This document shows, one piece after another, positions 1-11,849 of a stretch of DNA of 64,000 nt. Each line of letters opens with the position of its first letter. Position 1 is the stretch's first letter. Where the stretch lies: assembly GCF_016545825.1 (NCBI RefSeq), contig NC_052619.1, forward strand, positions 37,539,682 to 37,603,681, in the 5' to 3' direction. The DNA is from Eucalyptus grandis. Its lineage: Eukaryota; Streptophyta; Magnoliopsida; Myrtales; Myrtaceae. The position numbers were made by a program, and so were the translations under genes. Below the pieces are notes generated by a model. The model did not search any database. It was not told where the DNA came from and saw only the letters and a list, made by a program, of their open reading frames with translations.

Positions 1-871
1 TAGTTGATGTCTCTGCTTTGATGATGCTGCTCGTACGCGATCAGGTTTCGAAAATTTGATTCGGTGTCGTCCTCTACACAGAAGGCCAGTAACTCGAGTG
101 TCCCGTTCTTGAATTTGATGTCGCTCAGTGCGCACCCTTGCGCAGCCCTAAACCTGACTCCTGACTCCGTTAGCTCAGTCGCCGAGGGCATGACTGGTGT
201 GCAGTTCAGGTGGGGCGTTTCAGGCAAGCCAGAAGTGCACCACGCGTGATACAGATGCAGAAGATGTTCCCAGTTGCCAATCGTCAAATTTCGGTCGGGG
301 TTTTTTCGTTCACCCTGGAAGTACATGATGACGACTTTGCTGAACTCATGATGCTCGTCCTCAGTCAGGTCATATAGCTTGCTCAAGACGAAAAGTGGGA
401 GTTGGTTCTCTAGCAGCAGTAAATCGCGCCTAATGCTATTTCGATTCCCACATTCATTCATAACCGGGTCGTCTTTGTCTGTCGCTATCATCCGATTGTA
501 CTTACGGAAGAACTCAACGATGAAACATCCATCAATGAGCATCATCGCAAGAAACTTTTCTTGGGAGAGGTCAATGGTTTCCGCATAGCAATTACGCGCC
601 CGCTGTTCCAGTTCCCTGAGAGTCGGCATATACCTGTCGACACTCTCCTTTCTCCTATCAAGCAATTGCTGCAGGTATCGCAGTTTTTGCTCCTCCATGA
701 ATTTGAACTTGCCATTTCCATAGTGATAAGGGCCGATGGCTAGGATCTCTGGGTCATAGGCTTTCTCGTTGACTTCGCGCAGTTGATTACGAACCCTAAA
801 TATACAATGCTCCGGCGAAGTGGGAGGCATACTTCGAAGCATATTCTCGATGTGGATTGAGGCATGATCTC
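1..871 (-). CDS. DUF247 (UPF0481) protein, copy A, partial at left edge
   Basis: A frame is open on the minus strand from about 871 to the window edge (about 290 codons), so the C-terminal part lies outside. Family marks seen: the N-terminal SIHIENML, then IFRVRNQLRE, YDPEILAIGPYHYGNGKF, MLIDGCFIVEFF, and the hallmark RRDLLLLENQLPLFVLS. DUF247 proteins are plant-specific, usually about 400-540 residues with a C-terminal membrane helix; some grass members are self-incompatibility determinants, but most are uncharacterised. The start is unclear. The codon equivalent to the ATG of copy D is AGG before GTG here, and the first in-frame ATG is about 12 codons later. An AG acceptor-like TTTCAG just upstream could mean an upstream exon. 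It is the only copy with no visible lesion in the window. Confident as family, unsure of start and activity. Confidence 0.8.
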
Positions 872-904
872 GCACCCTGAAACGGTCGTAGATCCCAGCA
901 TGCT

Positions 905-2230
905 GTATTGGCTACGACATAATTAATGTGATAATAAGCACTTGGTAAAGCAAGATGATTGTTTTACATGTGCTTCCGAGGACAAATTTGTATTTTTGTG
1001 CGAATATTGATGGACAATACAAATTAAGCACCGTGGTTGAACACGTGGTGTGGACATTCAATACAAACAGATGGATAGCTGAGGAAAAATTACGAAACCC
1101 GTAATATTGCTCCTTATAATATTGCTCTGAGAATAAATTAACAGCTGTATGGGCTTTTTACTTTTGAGCTTCGGAGAACCCCTTTTGCTCTATGGACGAG
1201 TTTTGACTTTTGGGAAGGCAAAAGAACAGCACAAGTACCAAACTTGGCATGGAATACTTAAGTGTCACTTCATTTTGAAAATTGGGATATCTAATTTCTA
1301 AGTGTGGTGACCTTGGCCAAAAATTCTACGTGACAATTTTTTAATAATATAACTCGTCTACGTGACTTGTCGGAGAGTTGAATCAATAAAAAAAAAACCA
1401 AAACTATATCGTTTTACCTTTTATTTTGTTTTATTTTAATATAAATGTTCATTAAATTAAATTATTTTGGAAAAACAAATGAAGATTGCAAAACAGCGAG
1501 GGCTCAGCCCCTGCCGCCCTCACTGAGGAGGGTTGGCAATGATGGGGGAAGGGTTGATTAGGGTCGCTGGCCCCTGGCCAAGGCTCGACGACCCTGGCCG
1601 ACTAGTGGTGAGGGCCTACATCCCTCACCCAGCTCTAGGGCGAGGGTCGTGGCCCTCCCCCAGATCCAGCAAGACCCCCCAACCAGTGTTGGCCCTTGGC
1701 CTATTAAGTGAGGGTCAGCGACCCTCGTCAGATCTAGGAGAGGGCTACAACCCTCACCCCGGATCTAAGTTAGGGCTTACGAGCCCTCACCACTAGGGCT
1801 CGGCTACCTCGATTGACTCTACCCCCACCATCGCTGGCTCTTCCGAGTGATAGTGGCAAGGCGGCGGTGAGGAGGGCTAGCATAGCCCTCACCATTCTAC
1901 AACCCTCTGTTTATTTTTTATTTTTAAAAATTTTCAGTTTTAAATTTAAGTTAAGTAATATTTATATTAAAATTCAAATTCGAGGGAAAACGATGTCGTT
2001 TCAGCTTACTAACCACGTTAGCATGCAAAATAACATTGTTTTTTTGCTTATTTAGCCACGTCGTCATTTTTCACTTGTCTCATAAAAAACTGCTACGTTA
2101 GCATTTTGACTAGATTTTCTCACCGTTAACACTTGACTAATCTATTTTGCTTTGATTTCGACACTTAAATATATATTTCCTAACTTTTGACACTGGACTA
2201 AATTTTGGCATTCTAAGGATCCAGGTCTCC
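905..2230. other. DUF247 A upstream spacer with GC-rich repeat patch
   Basis: Non-coding. The part from about 1260 to 2200 behaves as a distinct dispersed unit: AT-rich arms flank a GC-rich core (1490-1900) built of variants of GAGGGCT and CCCTCGCC. It is duplicated at 12640-13580, where both ends carry GATACTTAAGTGTC. The short open frame at 1533-1796 is composed of these simple variants and shows no protein family. The unit may be a non-autonomous transposon, but I could not define its termini. Confidence 0.4.
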
Positions 2231-4107
2231 TTTTAAGAATTTGAGTCCCAAATTTTTCTCTCTCCAGCCACCAAGCAAGGACAACCTTTTAGACACTAAC
2301 ATGTGAATTTTAAAACTAATTGGGGTGTTCTTATTGTGAGCTACTTACCATCGATGTTGAAGGCGTAAGAACCACGCTGAATAGTTTTAAACTACATAAG
2401 AAGAATACTTGGAATGAAATTCGACTAAGATAAAATACAGAAATGTTATTAAACGCGATGAGAACTGAGGATTTCAGGTTAGAGAAGGTAAGACAAGCTT
2501 CTAGCTAAATAACATATAAATGACTGCTTTTTAAAAAAATATAAAATTCTACCTAAGAATATAAGGAATTTTTTGACCTAGGGAGGCAAGGCTGCCAGTG
2601 GCCTGGTACTACTGATTAAATGGTAGACATAAGTTTAGAAATTATTTGTGTGATAACCCTCTCTAGAAGGATGAAAGCAATCGGTAACTAAACCAAGAGA
2701 AGACAAAATTGATGCTTGAGTGACTGTCTAGCTGAGACATGTTAGTTAACGTAATTTTGGCGCCCTAAATTAGATCGAACGTGTATGATTTAATTTTAAG
2801 TGCTTGCCAGAATCATGTTAATTAATGGACCATAACTCAGAATTGAAATGGTCTCATCCTTCAACATTATGTTTTTCTTTTCTCAGTGTGAATAGGAAGG
2901 GAAATTCGCAGGACTTACTTGATTACGTTGGTGGTTGCTCATTCTTCTCACCAAGCTAGACCAGCTACTATCACACAGTATCCAGTTCTTCTCTTTTTCT
3001 GGTTAGAACATGCGATCGTACATGGCGAGAGCGAGAGAGAAGAGGGCGACGATGCTAACAGATATTGAGGCGATCGATGGAGGAAGAATCAGCAGGTTGG
3101 ATGCGTGAAAACATGCGATCGTACATGGCGAGACCGAGAGAATAAGAAACCTTGCGTTGTCGCGGATAGATGCATTTCGGCTTGGGCTTTTCGAGCCCGG
3201 ATTTCCGAAGCCCGAGAGGCTCATCCTCGTCAACCATTTAGTTAAACAGATGCTAATTAAATAATCCTTTGTTCAAATATTATTGTAATTTACAATTCCC
3301 TAGCATGAAATTACTACTATCACCTAGAGGCAAAATGAGACTACCGCATACACCAACCATTTATACAAAATTCAAACACATTTTTCTTTGGCCCATCGAC
3401 CTTGGTCGTCACTACTTCCGACGGTAGAGGGTACTGCAATAAGAAATATGAAGTCATCCACAAGTTGCATTGTACTATGTGGACCATTTCACAAAATTTC
3501 ACGGAATTTGTGGAAAGAGTCCTACATTCTACCTGCTAGCTAGAAAATAATAGTCTTCACGATGGAGGCAACTTGTACAATTGTGATAAATGCATATATA
3601 AAAATGCTTGCCAAATTCTCTGGATTGGTGTGGTAGAACAATGTGTTAAGAGATTATCAAGTTGCGTATTTAGATTTCACAGACTATATGTAAACTATTC
3701 TCTGTATTCCAATAAACTGTGAGAAATATATGATCACATTTATTTTTGCTTTGTGTAAGAAAGAATAGTAAATACTATTTGCCCTACTACTGTGAGAAGG
3801 AACATTTACTTGCTTGTTGTGGAGGTGCGTACGTATGAAAGATTTTGATTGTTGTCTTAAATTTCACAGTCATACGAGCTTGCTTTTGGTAAATATAAGC
3901 GAGTGGAGAAATTCTTGACATTTTACGCACTTAATATGCTTCCTTTTCTGATATTTTTAGCATCATTATTGGTAGAGATCCTAGTTAGACTGCCCTTTAA
4001 GAGTATCATTCGTGTTTACTACATCATTGAAGGACTAGGTCTCGTGAACCGTCCTAGCTGACATGATTTTGCTTTATGTACATTAGTTTGGATACACTTT
4101 AATTTAG
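2231..4107. other. Spacer, block I
   Basis: Non-coding AT-rich sequence shared with block II (13620-15528). It contains a 34-bp sequence (AACATGCGATCGTACATGGC and following GA-rich bases) present twice, at 3007-3040 and 3110-3143. Small open frames on the minus strand at 3003-3237 arise from this repeat and match no family I can name. A CGATGGAGGCAACTTGTACAA segment near 3562 recurs at 14990, 58650 and, inverted, near 20710. Confidence 0.5.
3722..3815 (-). pseudogene. Ghost DUF247 3' tail, block I
   Basis: This short stretch (TTTGTGTAAGAAAGAATAG, then GTAAATACTATTTG, then CTGTGAGAAGGAACA) matches the sequence that spans the 3' flank and stop region of DUF247 copies B (10540-10612) and C (46945-47010). 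The DUF247 body that should follow is absent. In the reduced block at 58500-58870, the equivalent spacer is followed directly by DUF247 copy E. The simplest reading is that a DUF247 gene once stood here and was deleted down to its tail. Confidence 0.5.
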
Positions 4108-4525
4108 GATACTACGAAATCCCAAATTAATATAATTATAAATTTATCTCAAATTAATTTTTTGACTACAAAAACTCCAAACTAATATATTTGTGAAAAA
4201 ATTTCCCCTATTTTAGTTTTAGTAAAATTTTACTGTCAAATTTTTTAGTCGGATGATATGTGATAGTTAACTGGTATAACAGTTTGATGTTTTACGTTCA
4301 GTTTCTAGTTTTGTAGTTTTTCATAATATTAATCAAATTTAACGGAAACTAATAGATGGTATATTTGACACAAATATATCAGTTTGAAGTTCTTTGTAAT
4401 AAAAAAATTAATTCGAGGTAAATTCGTTATGTGTATACTAGTTTGGGGCTTTTTGTGGTCAAAAATTAATCCGGGGTAAATTTATCGCAAGAGTACTGAA
4501 TTGAGGGTTTTCGTGGTATTATTCC
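4108..4525. mobile_element. Long-TIR MITE-like element, block I
   Basis: The left end (GGATACTACGAAATCCCAAA and on, about 65 bp) matches the reverse complement of the right end near 4460-4525 with the same spacing of TAAATTTA and ATTAATTTTTTGAC motifs. The interior repeats the same theme again, giving a fold-back structure of about 418 bp with no coding capacity. That is typical of MITEs. The target duplication could not be fixed by eye. Confidence 0.55.
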
Positions 4526-4849
4526 TTAATTTTATGACACTTTAGTCTGTTCCAAAATTTTAATCATTTTATAATGTTTTTATATTTTTAGAAAATGGAC
4601 CTCACGTGGCTAAATATGAAATCTTGATAAAGAGTGAAGTATTGTTGTCAGCTGTAGGATGAGCAAAAGAAATGTCTGAATCAGGAACTGCTCGGACCGA
4701 GGCAGGCAGACAAGTCCTCGGTTGCTGAAAACTTGAGTAAGTGGATGTTGGTCCGGTTTTTTTTATATTAGGTGTGGAATTCCCTATTTAATTTTTTTGT
4801 CATAAATAAAGCCCGAAGTCAGACTCCAGACTTCTCTGTCTCTCTTCTC

Positions 4850-7800
4850 TAACTCATGATCCCTCTCACTCTCAACTCGCTCAACTCACGACCTCGAGGC
4901 TCGTCGCTCAGTTACGCTCAATCTCGGCCTCGACGGTTTTTGAGGCACCAATTTGCCCCTCGCCTCTTGCCGCCCATTTGCCTTAATATTTCCCTTTGTT
5001 TCGTCTGATTTGTTTTTGTCATGGTGCGTCTCGATGTGTTTTACATGGTTGCTATCTGTTTATGGTTTTCCTGTCTCCATTTTTTTGAGTCGTGGATGGA
5101 TTCGCGAGGAAGATGAGATGGTCGATGGGTAATTGGCTTTCGAGTCTTGGATTCGCAATCCACCTGAGCTCAGGACTTGATGTGATTTTTACACAATTTT
5201 ACCTGTGGACATGTTCTGCTTAGCTAAATAATGATCAGCTGGTGTTTTTTCTGCCTTTCTATATTCTAATGTCGTTTGGTCAAGGGAGGTCAAGTGGAAA
5301 TTCTTTTATTAAAAGTGGCGAAAGTCATTTTGGTGAAGTGCTGTTTCAGGTTACTGGTAGTCGTGATCTTTTATGAAGATTTCTTTGGATTTTTGCCTGC
5401 AAGTGTGTATGTTTGTCTGACGATCAGGGAAGTCATGTGTCCATGGATTCTAAATTGTTGTAGGACAGGCAGGTAACTAACTTCATGGGATTGATGTGGT
5501 TTGCTGCATATTGTAGGATAACCTAGCTACAATGGAACAAAAAAAGAATGAAACTGGAAAAAAAAAAAATTGAAGTGGCTGGTTCTCGATGGAACCTGAA
5601 AGCAGCTTGAAACTGGCAGGTTTGGTTTCAAAGTCTGTTCTAGGGTCCACAGGGGTTGGTTCCCAGAATAAAAACTTGGGAACGAGTCCTGATAGGGTAG
5701 GTTCTAGGTTCCAGACTCGGAACTGATTTGCTGTTAAAATTGAGAATGAACCTGAGTTTGATCAAGAGGTTAACTCAATGAGTGGAAGCTAGGTTTAGAT
5801 TTTGAGTATTATTTCTTTCTCAGAAATGAAATGTAATGGAGGTAAAATGCCTGTGCAACTTGTTCTGCCAGCAGTGTTTATTACATGAGTTCGCCTTTGC
5901 TTTCTCAACTTGCTCTATTAACACAGTTAAGCATTTCGTTTTGGGCCCTTGATTTTAACTTTATGATTTGATCTTTCTACTTCACAGGATGGTGCAGCAA
6001 AAGAGAAAGAGAAGAGAAAGGAGAAGAAAATGCAGAAGAGGAGGGAGGAAAAAGAGGTAGAATTGAGCAAAATGTCAACAAAATCCCAAATAATGTTGCA
6101 TAAAGGCTGAATTACACGGAAATATTATGAAGGATTTTTTCGGTGTCGATATAAAAATCCAATTTAACATCACCTTCGGCCACCAACAACTCTGACAAAG
6201 GATTTACATCATTGAATGCCTATTTACTTTGACACCATTTCTGTTTGAGTGCTCGTAACACATTCTTCTCAATGTCTCTTTGCTTGACACGGGTTGAGGA
6301 AAATTACTCTATAATATTTTCATCCAATTTGGCCATGTGAAGCATTTTGGGATTTTGTTGAGCATATTGCTCTTCCTAGGGACATTTTTCTCAGCTTTGG
6401 CCTCTTTTTTCTTTCTCCTTCTCCTTTTCTTCTCCTTTGCCTTTCTCTACATGGTCAAGCAGTTTGTCTCCTCAGCTTTTGCATGGTGCCTGTGCAAATT
6501 TTGGATATATTGTCGAAGAGGGCTAGTGTTGAACCTGCTTGAAAGAAGCTATCTGAACGGACTCCTGGCAGAGATAATTCCACATAATGGCCAGCCATGT
6601 CAAGCAGACTTAATTGTGCTGAGGAAAGCAGGTAAAGAGTTGAGAATTGGTGAAAGGTAGTTGATGTTTCTTATGTAATCTAAGAACATAGTTCTAACTT
6701 GTCATCCACTTTTCTTGCAGTATTCAAAAGGCCCTTTGTTAATTATTTTTTACTGTTTTGCTTTGAGAAATTAGCTGGTGGGGTTTGGGGCCAAGTACGT
6801 TGTTCAATCTGACCTGCAATCTCCTTCTTTCTTGCACTTCCTTTCACACCATCACAAGACTCTTTTCTGTGTACACGTGCGTGCATGTGTGCATGGTTGT
6901 TTGGATCGCAATCCGGATTGTAGGATCACGATCATTTGATTCTACAACTCAAAAACTTTGAACAATTTGGATTCTAAGAAAAATGGTAGTTTGCAGGGGT
7001 CGTGATCTGTATCTTAGGATGGCAATCCCAACTACGATTCCACTGTTCAAGCTTTAGAAGGCAATTCTGCCTTTTTAGCTGGAGCAAATATGAAATCGGG
7101 CCTCTGTTCCCTAGCACATGTGCCACTTTCTTCTTAATCATGTTTAGGCTCCATTTGGAAAATATAAGGCTTGGAAAATTAAGAAAAAAGGGATGAAGAT
7201 GAATGAACAGTAGAAAGCGAAGAAGTGCAGAGACACCATCACTTCGTCTTCAATCTTGAATAAATGATGAGATGGGCATCAACCACTGTAGGATTTCTGA
7301 ACTGTCCCGTCCTTTGGAGATGAGAGAGACAAAGCTTCTGTCCTTCTGCAACCAGATGAGAGAGACCTCTACATCCTTGAGAAATTGGAGCACGATTTGA
7401 CTTGGCCTAGTATCATAATATCTTTGGATGTATACTGATTAGAACTGACCTTAAACTTTAAACAGTTGAAAAACCTAGAATAGCCAGTGAAAGTGAGTTT
7501 GAGAGAGAGAGAGAGTTGGGGGGGGGGTGGGGGAGGAGTGGGCAGGTGGGCTAAATTGGAGAGTGTGTCCCAGATCGAGGGGAATAATATATTATCCTTT
7601 GAAATAAAGAAAGACACCATATGTATTGCAAGGGAGAGAAGGACAAAATAAAGGATTAGAAATTCGGAAAAGGCACAAAAGTAATTTCTTATCAGGCTTC
7701 TTCTTGATTATTATGGTGATTATTTTATGGTGATCCTATTAAATACACCTTAAAAACTTGGGCAAGGAGATTTTATGCTTTTGCATCTTTGACATGGTGC

Positions 7801-10172
7801 TTCAATTGTTAGTTGAAAAAGTGGCAACTAAGAATTTAAACCAGAGTAATCTCTCACATGAGAATGCTACCTTTAAGCTTCACTATCCCTCTTTTAAAGG
7901 TTAATATGCATCTACTTGCAATGATTTAAGCAAGAATTTAATACTTAAAATATGTAGGATCTTATGATCTTGATCTGATCTGGAAGACTTCAGAAGGATC
8001 CTACTTAGCATCTCGATCCTGATAACCTTTTTGTGTGTGTGACAAAGGTTGCCTAGTTTTAATATTTATTGTGAATTTATTTGATCTTAGTTATATATTT
8101 GACAGGAGAAATATGGATCCAGTTGTAAAATTTCTAATGGGCGACTCAGTGTTTGTTTCTGTTGGGTAAGCAGCTTTCACATGGAGCTTTTCTTCTCTAT
8201 GTCGTATCCGTCTTGTATTTGTGCTCATTTTGCATGGATGGAGACTGAGGCGGAGAACATGAAGATAGAGTAAGGGCAATTTTACAGTTCCTCATTAGTT
8301 TGGTGTAAGATTGATCTTTGAAGCATAATGGGCCTAAGAGCCTTGAGTGTAGGACTAGCCTCTTTAATTTCCGCAAAAGAGTGGAGAATCGGTCTTTGTT
8401 TGCTTCTATTATGGAATCCTGTGGCCTCCTTTGCTTCAGATGGAATGAATAGCTAGTATTTGTTCTCCAACAAGTTATATTCACTTTGATGCTTCAAGTT
8501 GTCCATTTTATCCAGTGAGGGTACTCAGCTAATTAATATACTATATCAAGTAGTATGTTATATGAATAAATTTTCCATTTTAATTTTGTGATTGCATCGC
8601 TTCTACCTGAATATATATGTATATCCTTGGAAGCGAGCCATATTTTACCCTGCTTGTTTAAACTTTATGATACTTGAAGTCTTTCACATTAGCAAGAATC
8701 CTTAACATCCTTGGTTCAGTTGAAAATTAACTTTGTACCCATAATATGCCCCCCTTTCCATTTTTGTATTTTTCCTTATATCCTTGGTTTAATTACACTA
8801 ATATTTTGCTTACAATGCCCAATTGGTAAAAGCATAGACTTAAACCACTGTGAGTAACCGTTTCTTTGGTAGCTATTCATTTTGATAGCTTACCTGGACC
8901 AAAGTGGTGCTGTTTGTTCGTGCTTTCATCTCTCTCAATTCCTTGCCAAATCCGCAATTGTTGACCAAGATTCATCCAAATGGAGCTTTGCTTCAACTTA
9001 GGTGAGTGATTATGAGTTGTAATTGTTCCGAATCCATTGTTGTTTATACCGTCTATTGTTTTTTCTGATTCTGTTCACCCCCCTTTCTAGCGTTTTTCTT
9101 GCTCTTTGGTTATGCTCTTACAAGAGTGAGTGCCTTTTGCCTCTTCAAGATTCCTGTGAAGAGTTTTTGGTTTTTGATTAGTATTTGATTACCCTTCAAT
9201 ATTGCGTTTCTTACCTTTACAAGTTGTGGTTCTTCTTCTTACATGCTCATCGGAAGAGATGGATTATATTCTGCATCGACAGCCAAAATAAATGGTCAAA
9301 CACCCAATTAAAAAAACAAATGCCAAAAGTGGCAAGGGAGGAAGTGTCTTCTCAGTCGGATATGAATGAAGATTCGACTAACTCCTATGAGCATACTAAT
9401 CACATGAGAAGTGCCACATGGGGTTGTTATACATGTTTCATGTACATGTTTGCTTTTACGACTTATTGAACCTGCTAACCTGTGGCTTCTAACCTGTGAT
9501 GGATGTACTATCTGCTGATCATATGATGTCGTTGTGTCATTGGGTGCATTGTGCTTGTTTTGGTAGGAAGGAGAGATGTGTTGTGCAATTTGGAAAATTT
9601 TGTTACAAGGATGAATGCTTGGTGGATGTACTATATTTTGAGTCTCTATTTAGACTTTAAGCTAATTCTAGTTTTGTTATTAAATGCATGAAATCAAATG
9701 TGCAGAGAAAGGAGGTGGATAAACTTACCTCCTTGCCAATTGCATATTTTGTTGGCTGACATGAATAAATGCGCTTTAGACCATCCTAATAGGAATTATA
9801 TCTGCGTTTCTGTTATTAAATGTCGGTTGATTTCTATGAGAATTTAATGTTGTTCTGATAAGGCTTCCCAAGGAACAATTGCTGTCCTCGCTTGGGGCTG
9901 TTCCAGACAAATTTATCAACAAAATAAGGCTCATGTTAAGAAGCTCATTGGTTTGCTGTTTTCTTACAGAGTAGCATGGCCTTTCTATTAATGCAAGTAT
10001 AGCTGATCTGGAGACGGTCCAAAGGCTGATTTTGTATTTGGGAGTATCCATCCTGATTCAGAGGTTGCTGATAATATCATTTGGAGAACTTCTTCTGCTA
10101 TCGATGTGGATTCTATCAAATCGTTCAGGGATACGAAGCTGCTGCGTGTTCTTTTTAGTTGTAGTCCAAGTT
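4850..10172 (+). pseudogene. Gene X, block I: unidentified multi-exon gene or pseudogene
   Basis: I do not recognise this gene. Exon-like pieces conserved between blocks are: a CT-rich leader ending near 5023 at ATG followed by GTGCGT; 5275-5349, encoding FGQGRSSGNSFIKSGESHF and ending CAG before GT; 5988 onward after TTCACAG, encoding DGAAKEKEKRKEKKMQKRRE, a highly charged stretch; about 6510-6585 (SKRASVEPA, then a stop absent from block II); about 8105-8175; about 9310-9470, encoding KKQMPKVAREEVSSQSDMNE and SYEHTNHMRSATW; 9850-9990; and a last piece ending TGA near 10171 (DVDSIKSFRDTKLLRVLFSC). Composition suggests a nuclear or coiled-coil protein, which is inference. Stops inside several pieces argue for a pseudogene. 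It converges on DUF247 copy B with about 390 bp between the ends. Confidence 0.35.
8221..8462. repeat. 243-bp unit, single copy, block I
   Basis: A unit beginning GTGCTCATTTTGCATGGATG occurs once here. The same unit is tandemly repeated in blocks II, III and IV. Confidence 0.7.
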
Positions 10173-10558
10173 GAATTGTAACTCTTTTTTTTTTTTTTTT
10201 TTTAGGTCAAGCATGATCAGAGAACCAGCTGGATATTTTTGTGGGAAGAAGAGAATTCGTAGGGTGATCCCACCATATCTATTGTAATCATCTAAGTTGG
10301 TTGTACCTCTTCTCTCTTTTCTTTTTGAACCTTATACCAACTTTGTTGCTAATGTGCTGTTGGTTTTCTGTTGTAATCATCTAGTGCCAAATGAAGAGAG
10401 ATTTGTGGACCTCATTTAAAGCAAAAATACTTTTCAATATCTTTCTTTAAGTACATTTGGTTCGTCCTCATTGGAAAACCAAGATAATACTATTGGCTAT
10501 AGAACACAAGTAGATGGTCCGGGGGAAATATATGAACTGGCACTCATCACATTTAACT

Positions 10559-11825
10559 TTACTTTGTGTAAGGAAGAATAGAAAATACTGTTTGTGCTAC
10601 TGTGAGAAAGAGCAACACAATGGCTGCGGGAACGGACAAGAAAGCCCAAGGACTATGGAAATATTCCCTCTTCAGTTTCGCGATCCAGACGTTCCACTTA
10701 TTCTTGTAATGTGCATTCACATTTGGGAAGATCTCGGAGTAATAGGAATCGGATACAGCGACATGGTCACCGATCTTGTTGAACATCTGTGCAATAACCT
10801 TGTCATCGCCTAGGTAGTTCTTAACAATCCCTGCGTGGCGAAGCACCTCGACGTCCTTTGAAGAGCTTATGCGGCAATCCATGAAGGTCACGTAATCCGT
10901 GAAGTAGTTGATGTCTCTGCTTTGACGATGCTGCTCATATGCGATCAGGTTTCGAAAATTTGATTCGGTGTCATCCTCTACATACAAGACCAGTAACTCG
11001 AGTGTCCCGTTCTTGAATTTGATGTCGCTCAGTTCGCGCCCTTGCGCAGCCCTAAACCTGACTCCTGACTCCCTTAGCTCAATCGCCGAGGGCATGACTG
11101 ACCTGACTACTGACTTCCTTAGCTCAATCGCCGAGGGCATGACTGGTATGCAGTTCAGCTGGGGCGTTTCAGGCAAGCCAGAAGTGTACCACGCATGATA
11201 TAGATGCAGAAGATGTTCCCAGCGCCAATCGTCAAATTTCGGCTGGGGCTTTTTCGTTCACCTGGAAGTACATGATTGCGACTTTGCTGAACTCATGATG
11301 CTCGTCCTCAGTCAGGTCATATGGCTTGCTCAAGACGAAAAGTGGGAGTTGGTTCTCTAGCAGCTGTAAATCGCGCCTGATGCTATTTATAATCCCACGT
11401 CCACGCATAACCGGGTCGTCTCTGTCTGTCGGTATCATATTATTGTACTTACGGAAGAACTCAATGATGAAACAGCCATCAATGAGCATCATCGCAAGAA
11501 ACTTTTCTTGGGAGAGGTTGATGGTTTCCGCATAGCAATTACGTGCCCGCTCTTCCAGTTCCCTGAGAGTCGGCATATAGCTATCAACGCTCTCCTTTCT
11601 CCTCTCAAGCAATTGCTGCAGGTATCGCAGTTTTTGCTCCTCCATGAATTTGAACTTGCCATTTTCACAGTGATAAGGGCCGATGGCTAGGATCTCTGGG
11701 TCATAGGCTTTCTCGTTGACTTTGCGCAGTTGATGACGAACCCTAAATATACTACGCTCCGACAAAGTGGGAGGCATAGTTTGAAGCATATTCTCGATGT
11801 GGATTGAGGCAGGATCTCGCACCAA
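10559..11825 (-). pseudogene. DUF247 protein, copy B, frameshifted
   Basis: Homologous to copies A and C/D over the whole gene, but broken. The 5' part (11825-11232) encodes IFRVRHQLRK, AIGPYHCENGKF, MLIDGCFIIEFF and RRDLQLLENQLPLFVLS, then ends early at TGA after MYFQVNEKAPAEI. Against copy A, one base is missing in the CAG-GGT-GAA stretch near 11264, and another in the GGC-AAC-TGG stretch near 11222. Together these leave the downstream half in another frame, which runs 11176-10559. That half keeps the C-terminal domain and a hydrophobic tail (FLSVPAAIVLLFLTVAQTVF) ending at 10559. A 45-bp in-frame tandem duplication doubles MPSAIELR(K/E)S near 11060-11145. The apparent first codon is TTG, not ATG, at the position of the ATG in copy D. 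Gene X ends about 390 bp beyond its 3' end, pointing toward it. Very likely a pseudogene. Confidence 0.85.
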
Positions 11826-11849
11826 GAAACGGTCATAGATGCCAGCATG

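Larger units (their letters stand above)
1..8867. repeat. Tandem segmental duplication, block I
   Basis: Position 1 aligns with 10905, and the homology to block II continues to 8867, aligned with 20504. Conserved landmarks are the DUF247 5' half, a GC-rich patch at 1490-1900, the paired 34-bp repeat near 3007, the long-TIR element at 4108, and the gene X exons from about 4850. Differences are point changes, small indels and local repeat expansion. From 8867 to 10550 block I continues with sequence also found in blocks III and IV but not in II. Confidence 0.88.

Noticed and set aside
1..1198. Plus-strand frames at 64-743 and 10968-11690
   Set aside because: They are antisense shadows of the DUF247 genes on the minus strand.
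1533..1796. 87-codon plus-strand frame
   Set aside because: Built from GAGGGCT/CCCTCGCC variants, not open in the block II counterpart, and no family resemblance.
3003..3237. Minus-strand frames ending MYDRMF, reminiscent of the YDR motif of NPF nitrate/peptide transporters
   Set aside because: The match is confined to about 25 residues, arises from the duplicated 34-bp repeat, and nothing upstream resembles the family.
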